DNA of 24,008 nt from an uncultured Muribaculaceae bacterium (GTDB lineage Bacteria; Bacteroidota; Bacteroidia; Bacteroidales; Muribaculaceae): the NCBI GenBank assembly GCA_902494515.1, contig CABUTS010000044.1, positions 1 through 24,008 on the forward strand, read 5' to 3'. Every line of letters begins with the position of its first letter. Position 1 is the first letter of the stretch. A program made the translations under genes and the position numbers. The notes beneath the pieces are model-generated. The model saw only the letters and a program-made list of their open reading frames with translations, had not been told where the DNA came from and searched no databases. Positions 16,861 through 24,008 of this stretch are shown piece after piece.

Positions 16861-17823
16861 TCAGTATTCCAGGGCGAAATTGTCGACCCAGAGGGTCAGG
16901 TCGAGGGTGCCGATATATGCCGTGCCGGAGGCCGAGGAGGCCATGACCATAATATGGGTCGGGGTGGCGTTGGCGTTGGCCCAGCCCACCTCCTTCACCG
17001 GAACCATCTTCCCCTTGGAATTGCGGGCGTAATAGGATTTTTCCTGGGGAATCAGCCCCATGTAGGATTTATAGAACGGCTCGTGGGTGATGTCGCCGTA
17101 GTGCACGGGGATGCGGTGGTTGTTGACCCAGCCGCCGGTGTCCTTCGAGAAGCGTTCGCGACCGGTGCCGACGCGTTTGGCGTAGAGGTTACCTTTGGCG
17201 TCTTCCCAGCGCTGTTGCAGGATGATGTACACCTCGGCGGAGTCGTTACCCTTGTAGTGTTTCTGCGAGCCGAAACCGGGAGCGTAGAGGCGGCCGGTCG
17301 AGGCGGGGGGCATGTGGAGCTTGTAGTCGAAACGGAGGGCTTTGGGGCGCTTGGTGAAGGGGATGCCCATTTCCATCTTCGAGTAGGGGCTTGAGGTGGA
17401 CTTCACCGGCTCCATGAATTCGCCGAGGAAAATCGACCCGGCTACAAGCACATCTATGTTGATAATACCCAGCGCCTTGCAATGCTCGAGCATGGTGGTC
17501 ATCTTGCAGCATCGGCCGCCCCCCTCGCGATTGTCGGGGAACACGGCATTGGACCCCTTGACGACTCCGTGGACTTTGGCCAGGACGTTGGAGGTGGCCC
17601 AGGGGGAGCCGCCGCGGTTGCTGTAGGGTTCGGCGCCCTCGATGGTGGCGTTGGGGGCGATTTCGTAGAGGGTCTTCTGATTGCCGCCGATGATACCCGA
17701 CTCTTTGAAGTGGCGGGTCACCCAGTTTTCGAAATCGCCGTATTTGATGCGTTCGGACTGCTGGGCCTGGACGGCGAGGCACATCAGCGGTGCCAATATA
17801 ATTAAAATCAGTTTTTTGGTCAT
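16861..17823 (-). CDS. Exported PCMD-domain protein
   Basis: A 320-residue protein with a signal peptide (MTKKLILIILAPLMCLAVQAQ). The rest matches the pattern of the PCMD family (putative carbohydrate metabolism domain) of Bacteroidetes: IKYGDFENWVTRHFKESGIIGG at the start, SNRGGSPWATSN, a FPDNREGGGRCCKM segment, LVAGSIFLGEF, RPKALRFDYKL, and the final GTLDLTLWVDNFALEY beta-strand. PCMD structures have a jelly-roll carbohydrate-binding-like fold; a glycan-binding role is family inference only. There is no lipobox and no type IX tail, so it is probably periplasmic. It is a single gene, divergent from porU, without a susC/susD pair nearby. Confidence 0.8.
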   Translation of the reverse strand: MTKKLILIILAPLMCLAVQAQQSERIKYGDFENWVTRHFKESGIIGGNQKTLYEIAPNATIEGAEPYSNRGGSPWATSNVLAKVHGVVKGSNAVFPDNREGGGRCCKMTTMLEHCKALGIINIDVLVAGSIFLGEFMEPVKSTSSPYSKMEMGIPFTKRPKALRFDYKLHMPPASTGRLYAPGFGSQKHYKGNDSAEVYIILQQRWEDAKGNLYAKRVGTGRERFSKDTGGWVNNHRIPVHYGDITHEPFYKSYMGLIPQEKSYYARNSKGKMVPVKEVGWANANATPTHIMVMASSASGTAYIGTLDLTLWVDNFALEY

Positions 17824-17908
17824 ATTCTTACTACATATATTTTGGTCATATCCTTGCTTATTTCGGAGCGAGGAGTTGAATTTGGTAACCTTATAGACTT
17901 TCGTAGTG

Positions 17909-17916
17909 CAAAGTTA
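17909..17916 (-). promoter_or_regulatory. Promoter of the PCMD gene, -7 box
   Basis: The minus strand reads TAACTTTG (then C), the best form of the Bacteroidetes -7 box. Predicted start near 17904, leader about 80 bases. No clear TTTG box lies 20 bp upstream. Confidence 0.6.
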
Positions 17917-18010
17917 CGGTTTTTCGCCGAAATTGCGGCTTGTTTTCGTCAATAACAATCTGCTGAACCCCCGTTTGTTCACCGTTTTCTACACTTAGGC
18001 CATTTTTTCG

Positions 18011-18061
18011 GTTAAATCGGCCAATTCTCCGGGAGCTATTTCTGTTAAATCCGGCCGATTC
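18011..18061. repeat. Two direct repeats upstream of porU
   Basis: GTTAAATCGGCCAATTC (18011-18027) recurs as GTTAAATCCGGCCGATTC (18044-18061), 33 bases apart start to start, about three helical turns. They lie in the 319-base divergent region between the PCMD gene and porU, 80-130 bases before the porU ATG. No clear porU promoter match to TTTG-N20-TAnnTTTG was found there, so they may be activator sites; this is inference. Nothing else recognisable is in that region. Confidence 0.45.
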
Positions 18062-18142
18062 CCGCCTCGATTAAGTCTTAAAATAAAATAATCCTTGAAA
18101 AAAACCGTTATTACCTTAATAAACCGATTATTATTGCATCCT

Positions 18143-21100
18143 ATGAAAAGTGGCAGACGCGCGGCTTTGATAGCGTTTATATATATAATGTGTGGGGCCT
18201 TCGTCGCCCCCGGCCTTAAGGCGCTTCCGACGGACTATTATGCTCATTCATCGGCACTTGCCTCCGGCAAATGGGTGAAGGTGAAGGTCACCGAGTCCGG
18301 AATGCAGCAGATTTCCTTCGAGGCTCTGCGGCAGATGGGGTTCGACGACCCGGCGAAGGTGGCCGTGTGCGGCTACAGCGGTATTGAACTGGCCGACTTC
18401 TTCTTATCGGAGTCGCAGGCCGACGACCTCCCCTCGGTTCCGGTGATTTTCTCCGACGATAAACTGATTTTCTACGCCGACGCCGTCGGTCTTCAGTCGC
18501 CGCTGAAAGCCAACGGTTCAGCCGACGGTCCCCGCTACAACTCACGGATTTTCCGTAACTTCTTCAACGACCATGCGGTTTTCTTCCTGACCGATACCCG
18601 CGAGCCTCTGATTATCAGTAAGGTAACTACTGAGGTAGACCCCGCACATTCCCCGCTGGACCGTTCTCAGGGTTTCCTGCTCAAGGATTTCAAGGATGTG
18701 AAGCCGGGCAACATCGGCGCCTTCATGTTCGGCGCCGAAGATATGGGCGTAACACCCCGGCAGACCTTCGACCTCTATCTCCCCGGCTTCGACCCCGACG
18801 GCGACGGCCCGGATATCGAAACCGGCCTGGGGATGATGGCCCTCTCGCCGAGGATCGTCTGGTCCCTTCCTGGTGCGACTTCCGCCACCCAGACCGTGAC
18901 GGGTTACGGCTCCTATGCCGACTACAAAATCTATTATTACGGCAAAAAGGCTTTCCGCTATGAGGGCGCCGTCAAGTGCGACGGCGACATATATCCCCTC
19001 TCCATGGATGCCGCCGGAAGCTCCGATCTGAAGAACGGATGGGTCGACTATATGGCCGCCATCTATCCCCGCCGGAACGACATGGCCGGCCTTGCGCAGT
19101 CGGTTTTCGGTTTCCCGAAGCTGGAGGCCGGGCAGGTGGTCGTCTTCACCGACGCTCCGGCCACCCTCCGCGTGTGGGACGTTACCCGCAACAGTGTGCC
19201 CCGCGAGTTCGCCGTCACGGCCGCGGATGACGGCTCCGCCTCTTTCGTGGCCGACGGGGACCGCGAGATGACCCTCACCGTCGAAATCCCCCGTTTCATC
19301 GCTTTCGACCCTGCCGCGCAGCTCTGCGAACCTCAGGTGATCGGTGACGTGGAAAACCAGAATCTCCACGCCATGTCTACCCCCGACATGATTGTGATCG
19401 CCAGCGAGAACTGCTACGCTCAGGCCTCCCGCCTGACCGACATTCACCGCCGCTACACCGGCAAGGATGTCGCCGTGGTCCGCGCCGGGCAGGTCTACAA
19501 TGAGTTCTCCTCCGGTCTGGCCCATCCTCAGGGGTTACGCCGCTTCGTGAAGATGCTTTACGACCGCGACCCCGCCAAGCTCCAGGCGGTGCTGCTGTTC
19601 GCCGCCGCCAATGTCGACAATACCGGCATCACTTTCCTCGACACCCGCGAGAAGTTCGACGATACTTTCATTCCGATGCTCGAGTCGCAGGATCCGGGCA
19701 ACGCCGGAATCATCCCTAAATCCTATGCATCCGACGCCATCGTCGGCATGCTTGCCGACAACCTCACCCTCGGCAACGATGGTGACGACAAAGCCTTCCG
19801 CGAGGGGCAGCTGACAATCCCTGTTAGCCGTATTCCCGCCTCGAACTACGGCGACGCGATGGCTTACGTCGACAAGCTCGAGCGCTATCTCGCCGACCCC
19901 GGAACCGAGCCGGTCTACAATCATGCGGTAATTCTCACCGATGAGCGGAACAAGAACGCCCTGCTCGACCAGGGGGAGGTGGTGCGCGGTATCATAAAGC
20001 AGTATTCCCCCGCCACAACGGTTCACGCCTATCATTTCGCCCTCTACGATTATCATAACAACATGAACCGAGTGAAGGAACATCTGATTCAGACGCTGCA
20101 GCGCGGCGCGGGTCTGTGGGCCTTCCTGGGGCACTCCACCGGGCCGTCGATCGGCGGCTTCTGGGATGCCGCCACCGACCTCGCCACTTCGGTTAAGCAC
20201 CCGCCTTTCACGGTTTTCGGTTCCTGTGTGACTCTCGGCATGGACAATACCGGCGCAAACTCCATTCAGGTCAACATGACCCACAACCCCATCGGCGGAA
20301 TGCTCGGCGGCGTCGGCTCGATCCGCAGCGCTTACCTCGACTACAACGACGATGTCTGCAACGCCATTGTCAGGAGTTTTTACACCGGCAGCGCCGATGC
20401 CACCTACGGCGACGTATATCTCCGCGGCCGCAACAGTTTCGTGAGTTCTTCGTTCGGGAACAACACCAACGCGATGTATACCTTGCTGAACTACAACCTC
20501 GCCGGCGACCCGCTGATTCCCGTCAATGCTCCCGCCCGTGAGGTTGTGGCTACGGAAATCAACGGTAATCCCTACGTGGCTCCCGCCGCGGACGCCGATC
20601 CCGCGGTAATCCCGGTCAATCCCCTCCAGGCGGTTGAAATCAAGGGCGAAATCCGTGATGCCGAGGGGGTGCTTGACGAGTCCTTCAACGGTACACTGAC
20701 CGTGATGTTCTACGACGCGCCCCGCACGGCCGACAACAACCACAGTCGCCAGGACGAAGATCTGCGCGTGGTGACCCTCGACGACAAGCTGCTCTATGAA
20801 GCCAAGCTCCCGGTTGTTGACGGCAGATATTCCGGCACATTCCATCTCCCCGAACCGAACTATGTCGGCGGGAACAACACCGTCAGCCTCTACGCCATAT
20901 CTGACGACGCCGCAACCCGGGCGGTCGGCTCGATTGAGGGGATGCAGATTTCCCGCGATGCCGATCAGGAGGTTGCAGCTGCGGCTGTCGCTCCCGAGAT
21001 CACAGAAATGTATCTCAATTCCCCGGACATCCCCGAAGGGGCCACCTTCACTTCGGCGCCGACACTCTTCGCCGAGGTGGCGGCCGATGAACTCGGCTTG

Positions 21101-21607
21101 CTCGGGATGTCGGACCGCGTGGGAGGGGCTTTCTCGCTGCTCCTCGACGGACATATCCGACAGTCCGGCGCCGACTCATACTTCACCCTCAACGCCGATG
21201 GCTCCGGGTCGCTCGAATACAGTCTCTCCGACCTCCCCGACGGACGCCATACCCTGACGTTGCGTGTGCTCAACGTCGCCGGCCTTTCAGCCGAGCGCAC
21301 CATCAGTTTCAATATAGCGAAAGTAGCCGAGGCAACCCTCGCTCTCGAAGGAGAATTCGCCCGCGACGAAGCCACCTTCACCCTCGCGCACAATCTCAGC
21401 GCCGAACCCGCCGGCCGCCTGGTGATCACCTCCCGCGACGGCTTCACAGTCTTCACCGACAACAACGCCACCTTCCCCTACACCTGGAACCTGAAAGACA
21501 ACGACGGCGCCCCCCTCCCCGACGGCCGCTACACCGCCCGCTTCTACTTCTTCGCCTCCCCCACCTACGGCTCCGCCCTCCCCCTCCCCTTCACCCTCGC
21601 CCGCTAA
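18143..21607 (+). CDS. porU: Type IX secretion system sortase PorU (C25 family cysteine peptidase)
   Basis: A 1154-residue gingipain-like protein, close to the length of P. gingivalis PorU. PorU sits on the outer face of the outer membrane, removes the C-terminal signal from type IX cargo and joins the cargo to A-LPS. A signal peptide (MKSGRRAALIAFIYIM, cut near LKA) is followed by an N-terminal domain with the PorU-typical SALASGKWVKVKVTESGMQQISFEALRQMGF, VAVCGYSG and DDLPSVPVIF. The C25 domain spans about 416-785, with catalytic His664 (FLGHSTG) and Cys695 (FGSCVTLG), 31 residues apart. Ig-like domains follow, and the last 90 residues (TWNLKDNDGAPLPDGRYTARFYF) resemble a FlgD Ig-like fold. 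An in-frame TTG at 18095 would put 16 extra residues before the signal peptide; the ATG at 18143 is preferred. Paralogues of C25 type cannot be fully excluded. Confidence 0.88.
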   Translation: MKSGRRAALIAFIYIMCGAFVAPGLKALPTDYYAHSSALASGKWVKVKVTESGMQQISFEALRQMGFDDPAKVAVCGYSGIELADFFLSESQADDLPSVPVIFSDDKLIFYADAVGLQSPLKANGSADGPRYNSRIFRNFFNDHAVFFLTDTREPLIISKVTTEVDPAHSPLDRSQGFLLKDFKDVKPGNIGAFMFGAEDMGVTPRQTFDLYLPGFDPDGDGPDIETGLGMMALSPRIVWSLPGATSATQTVTGYGSYADYKIYYYGKKAFRYEGAVKCDGDIYPLSMDAAGSSDLKNGWVDYMAAIYPRRNDMAGLAQSVFGFPKLEAGQVVVFTDAPATLRVWDVTRNSVPREFAVTAADDGSASFVADGDREMTLTVEIPRFIAFDPAAQLCEPQVIGDVENQNLHAMSTPDMIVIASENCYAQASRLTDIHRRYTGKDVAVVRAGQVYNEFSSGLAHPQGLRRFVKMLYDRDPAKLQAVLLFAAANVDNTGITFLDTREKFDDTFIPMLESQDPGNAGIIPKSYASDAIVGMLADNLTLGNDGDDKAFREGQLTIPVSRIPASNYGDAMAYVDKLERYLADPGTEPVYNHAVILTDERNKNALLDQGEVVRGIIKQYSPATTVHAYHFALYDYHNNMNRVKEHLIQTLQRGAGLWAFLGHSTGPSIGGFWDAATDLATSVKHPPFTVFGSCVTLGMDNTGANSIQVNMTHNPIGGMLGGVGSIRSAYLDYNDDVCNAIVRSFYTGSADATYGDVYLRGRNSFVSSSFGNNTNAMYTLLNYNLAGDPLIPVNAPAREVVATEINGNPYVAPAADADPAVIPVNPLQAVEIKGEIRDAEGVLDESFNGTLTVMFYDAPRTADNNHSRQDEDLRVVTLDDKLLYEAKLPVVDGRYSGTFHLPEPNYVGGNNTVSLYAISDDAATRAVGSIEGMQISRDADQEVAAAAVAPEITEMYLNSPDIPEGATFTSAPTLFAEVAADELGLLGMSDRVGGAFSLLLDGHIRQSGADSYFTLNADGSGSLEYSLSDLPDGRHTLTLRVLNVAGLSAERTISFNIAKVAEATLALEGEFARDEATFTLAHNLSAEPAGRLVITSRDGFTVFTDNNATFPYTWNLKDNDGAPLPDGRYTARFYFFASPTYGSALPLPFTLAR

Positions 21608-21667
21608 TCTCCCCTCTCCTCCTCCCCGCGCCGAATCCCCCTCTGCCGGTTATTTGTCTCCGGCTTA

Positions 21668-21689
21668 GCGCTTCAGCGCGTATTTTTTT
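21668..21689 (+). terminator. Possible porU terminator
   Basis: A short hairpin GCGC-TTCA-GCGC (21668-21679) is followed at 21683-21689 by seven T, about 60 bases past the porU stop. A second one, GCGCG-TTAG-CGCGC (21691-21704), follows at once. The stems are short, and readthrough would meet the stronger hairpin at 21718-21751. Confidence 0.45.
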
Positions 21690-21717
21690 CGCGCGTTAGC
21701 GCGCCTTTGGATATACA

Positions 21718-21751
21718 AAAAAGAGCGCTCCGAATCCGGAGCGCTCTTTTT
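21718..21751. terminator. Terminator of tRNA-Leu, bidirectional form
   Basis: A 15-bp stem (21718-21732 with 21737-21751, core GAGCGCTCCG/CGGAGCGCTC) with loop AATC, flanked by A on the left and T on the right. It starts two bases after the 3' end of the minus-strand tRNA gene and can also stop plus-strand readthrough from porU. Confidence 0.85.
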
Positions 21752-21752
21752 G

Positions 21753-21836
21753 TAGCCGAAGTGGGACTCGAACCCACACAGCCGCAATGGCCAAAGGATT
21801 TTAAGTCCTTCGTGTCTACCATTCCACCATTCGGCC
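21753..21836 (-). tRNA. tRNA-Leu (anticodon UAA)
   Basis: An 84-base class II tRNA. The acceptor arms GGCCGAA and TTCGGCT pair over 7 bp (first pair G-U). The D-loop region is TGGAATGGTAGACAC, the anticodon loop reads ACTTAAAATCC with TAA, a variable arm follows, and the T arm is GTGGG-TTCGAGT-CCCAC. CCA is not encoded (ACA follows). It decodes UUA/UUG leucine codons. It has its own promoter and terminator. Confidence 0.95.
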
Positions 21837-21880
21837 GACCTTTCGCGCCCCTTTTTCGGGGGCCGCGTAAAAATCTGCGG

Positions 21881-21912
21881 CAAATTTACGCTTTTTTAAT
21901 CATATCCGCAAA
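21881..21912 (-). promoter_or_regulatory. Promoter of tRNA-Leu
   Basis: On the minus strand TTTG at 21912-21909, a 20-bp spacer, TAAATTTG at 21888-21881: a full match to the Bacteroidetes consensus. Predicted start near 21875, about 40 bases before the mature tRNA 5' end. Confidence 0.75.
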
Positions 21913-21931
21913 ATATTCGGCGAAAAATTTG

Positions 21932-21939
21932 TATCTTTG
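21932..21939 (+). promoter_or_regulatory. Promoter of eno, -7 box
   Basis: TATCTTTG (then C) matches TAnnTTTG. The -33 position would overlap the -33 box of the divergent tRNA-Leu promoter (21909-21912), where no plus-strand TTTG is seen. The predicted start near 21945 gives a long leader of about 118 bases. Confidence 0.65.
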
Positions 21940-21953
21940 CAGTGGCGATTTCC

Positions 21954-22010
21954 GTCGGCTCCCCGCCGACCCCGGATTTCCCCGGTTCCCGGCCCCAAAC
22001 CCCGGAAATC
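21954..22010 (+). promoter_or_regulatory. Structured 5' leader of eno
   Basis: The first bases of the predicted eno transcript hold a 6-bp hairpin GTCGGC-TCCCC-GCCGAC (21954-21970), then a C-rich stretch in which GATTTCC (21975-21981) can pair with GGAAATC (22004-22010). A 5' hairpin of this sort may protect the mRNA; no known riboswitch was recognised. Confidence 0.4.
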
Positions 22011-22062
22011 ACCCCTGAAACCGCAAGTTTCCGACACATATTTAGCTATCAATATCTGAATT

Positions 22063-23370
22063 ATGAAAATCGAAAAAATTATTGGTCGTGAGGTCCTCGA
22101 TTCCCGTGGCAACCCCACCGTTGAAGTCGACGTAACCCTCGAAAGCGGCGCATTCGGCCGCGCATCCGTTCCCTCCGGCGCCTCCACCGGTGTCAACGAA
22201 GCCCTCGAGCTTCGCGACGGCGACAAGAGCCGCTACATGGGCAAGGGTGTCCTCAAAGCTGTTGCCAACGTCAACGGCCCCATCGCCGAAGCTCTCAAGG
22301 GCATGAACGCCCTCGATCAGATCGCTATCGACGAGACTATGCTCAAGCTCGACGGAACCGACACCAAGTCGAACCTCGGTGCAAACGCTATCCTCGGCGT
22401 TTCCCTCGCCGTTGCCAAAGCTGCCGCTGACTACCTCGACCTTCCCCTCTACAAATACATCGGTGGCTGCAACACCTACGCTCTACCCGTGCCCATGATG
22501 AACATCATCAACGGCGGTGCTCACTCCGATGCCCCCATCTCCTTCCAGGAATTCATGATCCGTCCTATCGGCGCTCCCACCTACCACGAAGGTATCCGCA
22601 TGGGCACCGAGGTGTTCCACAACCTCAAGAAGGTCCTCAAAGAGCGTGGCCTCAGCACCGCTGTCGGTGACGAAGGCGGCTTCGCTCCCGCTCTCGACGG
22701 CACCGAAGATGCCCTCAACTGCATCGTGAAGGCCATCGAACTCGCCGGCTACAAGCCCGGTAAGGACGTTACCATTGGTCTCGACTGCGCTGCCTCCGAA
22801 TTCTACCGCGACGGCATGTACTGCTACGACCATCTCAACAACGGCGCCAAGAAGGAAGAAGGCGGCAAGCACCTCACCTCCGAAGAGCAGGCCAAGTTCC
22901 TCGAGCACCTCATCACCGAATTCCCCATCGACTCCATCGAAGACGGTATGTCGGAAGACGACTGGGCAGGCTGGAAGGTCCTCACCGACCTCATCGGCGA
23001 CCGCTGCCAGCTCGTAGGCGACGACCTGTTCGTTACCAACGTTAAGTACCTCAAGCGCGGTATCGCTGAAGGTTGCGCCAACTCCATCCTCGTGAAGGTT
23101 AACCAGATCGGCTCCCTCACCGAAACCCTCCGCGCCGTAGAGCTCGCTCAGCGCAACGGCTACACCGCTGTCATCTCCCACCGCTCCGGCGAAACCGAAG
23201 ATGCCACCATCGCCGACATCGCTGTTGCCACCAACGCCGGCCAGATCAAGACCGGTTCCGCTTCCCGCTCCGACCGTATGGCCAAGTACAACCAGCTCCT
23301 CCGCATCGAAGAGCAGCTCGGTGACGCCGCAGTTTACGGCTACGGCAAGAAGACCAAACGCCCCGAATAA
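22063..23370 (+). CDS. eno: Enolase (phosphopyruvate hydratase)
   Basis: A 435-residue cytoplasmic glycolytic enzyme that converts 2-phosphoglycerate to phosphoenolpyruvate with Mg2+. The N-terminus IIGREVLDSRGNPTVEVDV and the PSGASTGVNEALELRDGD loop are canonical. Catalytic and binding residues are visible: Glu204 in GDEGGFAP, Lys345 in ILVKVNQIGS, and His373-Arg374-Ser375 in SHRSGETED, plus NIINGGAHSD. The C-terminus has the extra basic KKTKRPE tail. Codons are strongly biased to C-ending forms, as expected for a highly expressed gene. It is a single gene with its own promoter and a terminator at 23482-23518. Confidence 0.98.
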   Translation: MKIEKIIGREVLDSRGNPTVEVDVTLESGAFGRASVPSGASTGVNEALELRDGDKSRYMGKGVLKAVANVNGPIAEALKGMNALDQIAIDETMLKLDGTDTKSNLGANAILGVSLAVAKAAADYLDLPLYKYIGGCNTYALPVPMMNIINGGAHSDAPISFQEFMIRPIGAPTYHEGIRMGTEVFHNLKKVLKERGLSTAVGDEGGFAPALDGTEDALNCIVKAIELAGYKPGKDVTIGLDCAASEFYRDGMYCYDHLNNGAKKEEGGKHLTSEEQAKFLEHLITEFPIDSIEDGMSEDDWAGWKVLTDLIGDRCQLVGDDLFVTNVKYLKRGIAEGCANSILVKVNQIGSLTETLRAVELAQRNGYTAVISHRSGETEDATIADIAVATNAGQIKTGSASRSDRMAKYNQLLRIEEQLGDAAVYGYGKKTKRPE

Positions 23371-23373
23371 ATT

Positions 23374-23464
23374 CCATCCACGGTTAACCCCGGAGGCCAT
23401 CCCCGTTTAACCCCGGAAGCCATCCCCCGGTTAACTCTGGAGGTCATCCCCGGTTAGCCCCGGA
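23374..23464. repeat. Four tandem units of 23-24 bp after eno
   Basis: Units begin at 23374, 23397, 23420 and 23444 (the last partial). Each has the form CCATCC, then CGGTTAACC or a variant, then CCGGAGG. The GGTTAACC core is palindromic and is intact in unit 1 only; the others carry one or two changes. The block lies between the eno stop and its terminator, so it would be in the eno 3' UTR. Confidence 0.8.
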
Positions 23465-23481
23465 TAAAATCTATTCATAAT

Positions 23482-23518
23482 AACAAAGCCCGCGATTCCG
23501 TCAATCGCGGGCTTCGTT
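23482..23518 (+). terminator. Terminator hairpin of eno
   Basis: AAGCCCGCGATT (23486-23497) pairs with AATCGCGGGCTT (23503-23514) around CCGTC; after one A-C mismatch the stem continues to 23482/23518. The following bases are TTGTAATT rather than a strict T-run. Confidence 0.7.
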
Positions 23519-23588
23519 GTAATTACATGTGGGCTTCGTTATAATTGTGGGCTTCATTAATTATGTGGGCTTCATTAACTATATATGT
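23509..23588. repeat. Four tandem units derived from the terminator arm
   Basis: Units of 18-22 bases start at 23509, 23531, 23549 and 23567, each opening with GGGCTTC(G/A)TT followed by an A/T-rich end and TGT. The first unit is the 3' arm of the eno terminator, so the array looks like a repeat expansion of that arm. Confidence 0.75.
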
Positions 23589-23880
23589 AAAATCGTTTCT
23601 TCCCTCCTCTTCCCTCCTCTTCCCTCCTCTTTGCCTCCTCTTTGCCTCTGTTTTTCTTCTATTGTGTTTCTTGCCCTCCTCTCTCGTTCCTTTTTTTTCT
23701 TCTGTTTTTCCCTCGTTGGTTAGGCTGGTTACCGCGGGCAAATCGGCGATTTGCCGTAAGGGTGGGTGCGGTGGCTGAGATGTGGCTGTTTTGGCTACCG
23801 TGGCTAATTGATTTGATATCAGGAGGTTAAAGAAAATAGCGAATAAAAACATGTTTTTTAGCATAAAATTTTTGCGAAAA
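23589..23880. repeat. Non-coding stretch with a 10-bp polypyrimidine tandem repeat
   Basis: TCCCTCCTCT is repeated three times in exact 10-base register (23601-23630), then twice in a form with TTGCCTCC (to about 23650). The rest, to about 23720, is mainly C/T. The plus strand is almost pure pyrimidine over about 60 bases. From 23720 to 23880 I see nothing recognisable and no credible gene. Confidence 0.7.
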
Positions 23881-23882
23881 TG

Positions 23883-23914
23883 TTTGGTAGTTTCAGAAAA
23901 AGGGTGTAACTTTG
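23883..23914 (+). promoter_or_regulatory. Strong promoter for a gene beyond the right edge
   Basis: TTTG at 23883-23886, a 20-bp spacer and TAACTTTG (then C) at 23907-23914 match the Bacteroidetes consensus without a mismatch. The predicted start near 23920 points out of the window. Confidence 0.75.
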
Positions 23915-23919
23915 CACTC

Positions 23920-24008
23920 GCTTTCGGGACGGAGGTCCTGCTGAAATCCGGAGTTCCGGTTTCAGTTTAGTTGAAAACGCTGCCGATAAGTTACGAAGTG
24001 CAACCAAA
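23920..24008 (+). promoter_or_regulatory. Structured leader or RNA gene start, cut by the window edge
   Basis: About 90 bases follow the promoter without a credible start codon. A hairpin CTGAAA(T)CCGG-AGTT-CCGGTTTCAG (23941-23965; 10 bp with one bulged T) follows a small GGAC-GGAG-GTCC stem (23928-23939). It may be the 5' UTR of the next gene, or the start of a structural RNA; it matches no RNA family that I can name. Confidence 0.45.

Noticed and set aside
19535..21154. A 539-codon minus-strand frame across porU
   Set aside because: Antisense to the catalytic domain of porU; composition follows from the codon use of the real gene and no family is recognised.
21753..21836. tRNA-Leu as a possible integration site for a mobile element
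   Set aside because: No second copy of the tRNA 3' end, no integrase and no change in base composition were seen on either side.
23374..23588. Repeat blocks after eno as a CRISPR array
   Set aside because: Units are adjacent without unique spacers, are too short and diverge quickly; no cas gene is present.
23523..23864. A 113-codon minus-strand frame ending in NEAH repeats
   Set aside because: The repeated peptide comes from the DNA tandem array and the middle is Lys/Arg/Glu-rich from the polypyrimidine tract. There is no promoter match and no known family; a chance frame over repeats is more likely.

Overview
The window looks like chromosomal DNA from a high-GC member of the Bacteroidales, most likely a gut Muribaculaceae-type organism (the family is an inference, the order is well supported). 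The evidence is: Bacteroidetes-type promoters (TTTG, about 20 bp, TAnnTTTG) in front of many genes; weak or absent Shine-Dalgarno sites; a type IX secretion sortase (PorU) together with a large secreted protein carrying a type IX-like C-terminal tail; a PCMD-domain protein; and a one-chain pyruvate:ferredoxin oxidoreductase, which points to anaerobic life. No insertion sequence, phage gene, CRISPR array or rRNA was seen. Most of the content is core and housekeeping.

Layout. 1-4397 (minus): a 1428-residue secreted multidomain surface protein. 4517-8080 (minus): nifJ, with its own terminator and promoter. 8289-9102 (plus): the rplU-rpmA ribosomal operon, ending in a strong terminator. 9124-9918 (plus): a short-chain dehydrogenase. 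10048-12210 (plus): a 7TM-HD phosphohydrolase of the PgpH (c-di-AMP phosphodiesterase) type with an octapeptide-repeat tail. 12255-13648 (plus): rex, the NADH-sensing repressor, followed closely by an FAH-like protein that seems to have lost its metal ligands. A 25-bp perfect palindrome (13692-13743) ends this unit and the converging nhaC antiporter gene (13791-15266, minus). 15538-16356 (minus): a DUF3298-type lipoprotein. 16519-16628 (minus): a small promoter-to-terminator unit that may be a short RNA. 16861-17823 (minus): a PCMD-domain exported protein. 18143-21607 (plus): porU. 21753-21836 (minus): tRNA-Leu(UAA). 22063-23370 (plus): eno. 23371-24008: no gene, but three different short tandem repeats and, at the right edge, a perfect promoter with a structured leader for a gene beyond the window.

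How the genes relate. NifJ, enolase and Rex belong to fermentative carbon and redox metabolism, with Rex the likely NADH/NAD+ sensor; NhaC and the HD phosphodiesterase fit ion and osmotic homeostasis. PorU would process proteins that carry C-terminal type IX signals, and the first gene is a candidate substrate. Apart from rplU-rpmA and rex-FAH-like, the genes appear to be single transcription units. No clearly new multigene system was found. The items most worth a second look are the short-RNA unit, the degenerate FAH-like gene behind rex, the promoter dyad of nhaC, the repeat field after eno and the leader at the right edge.
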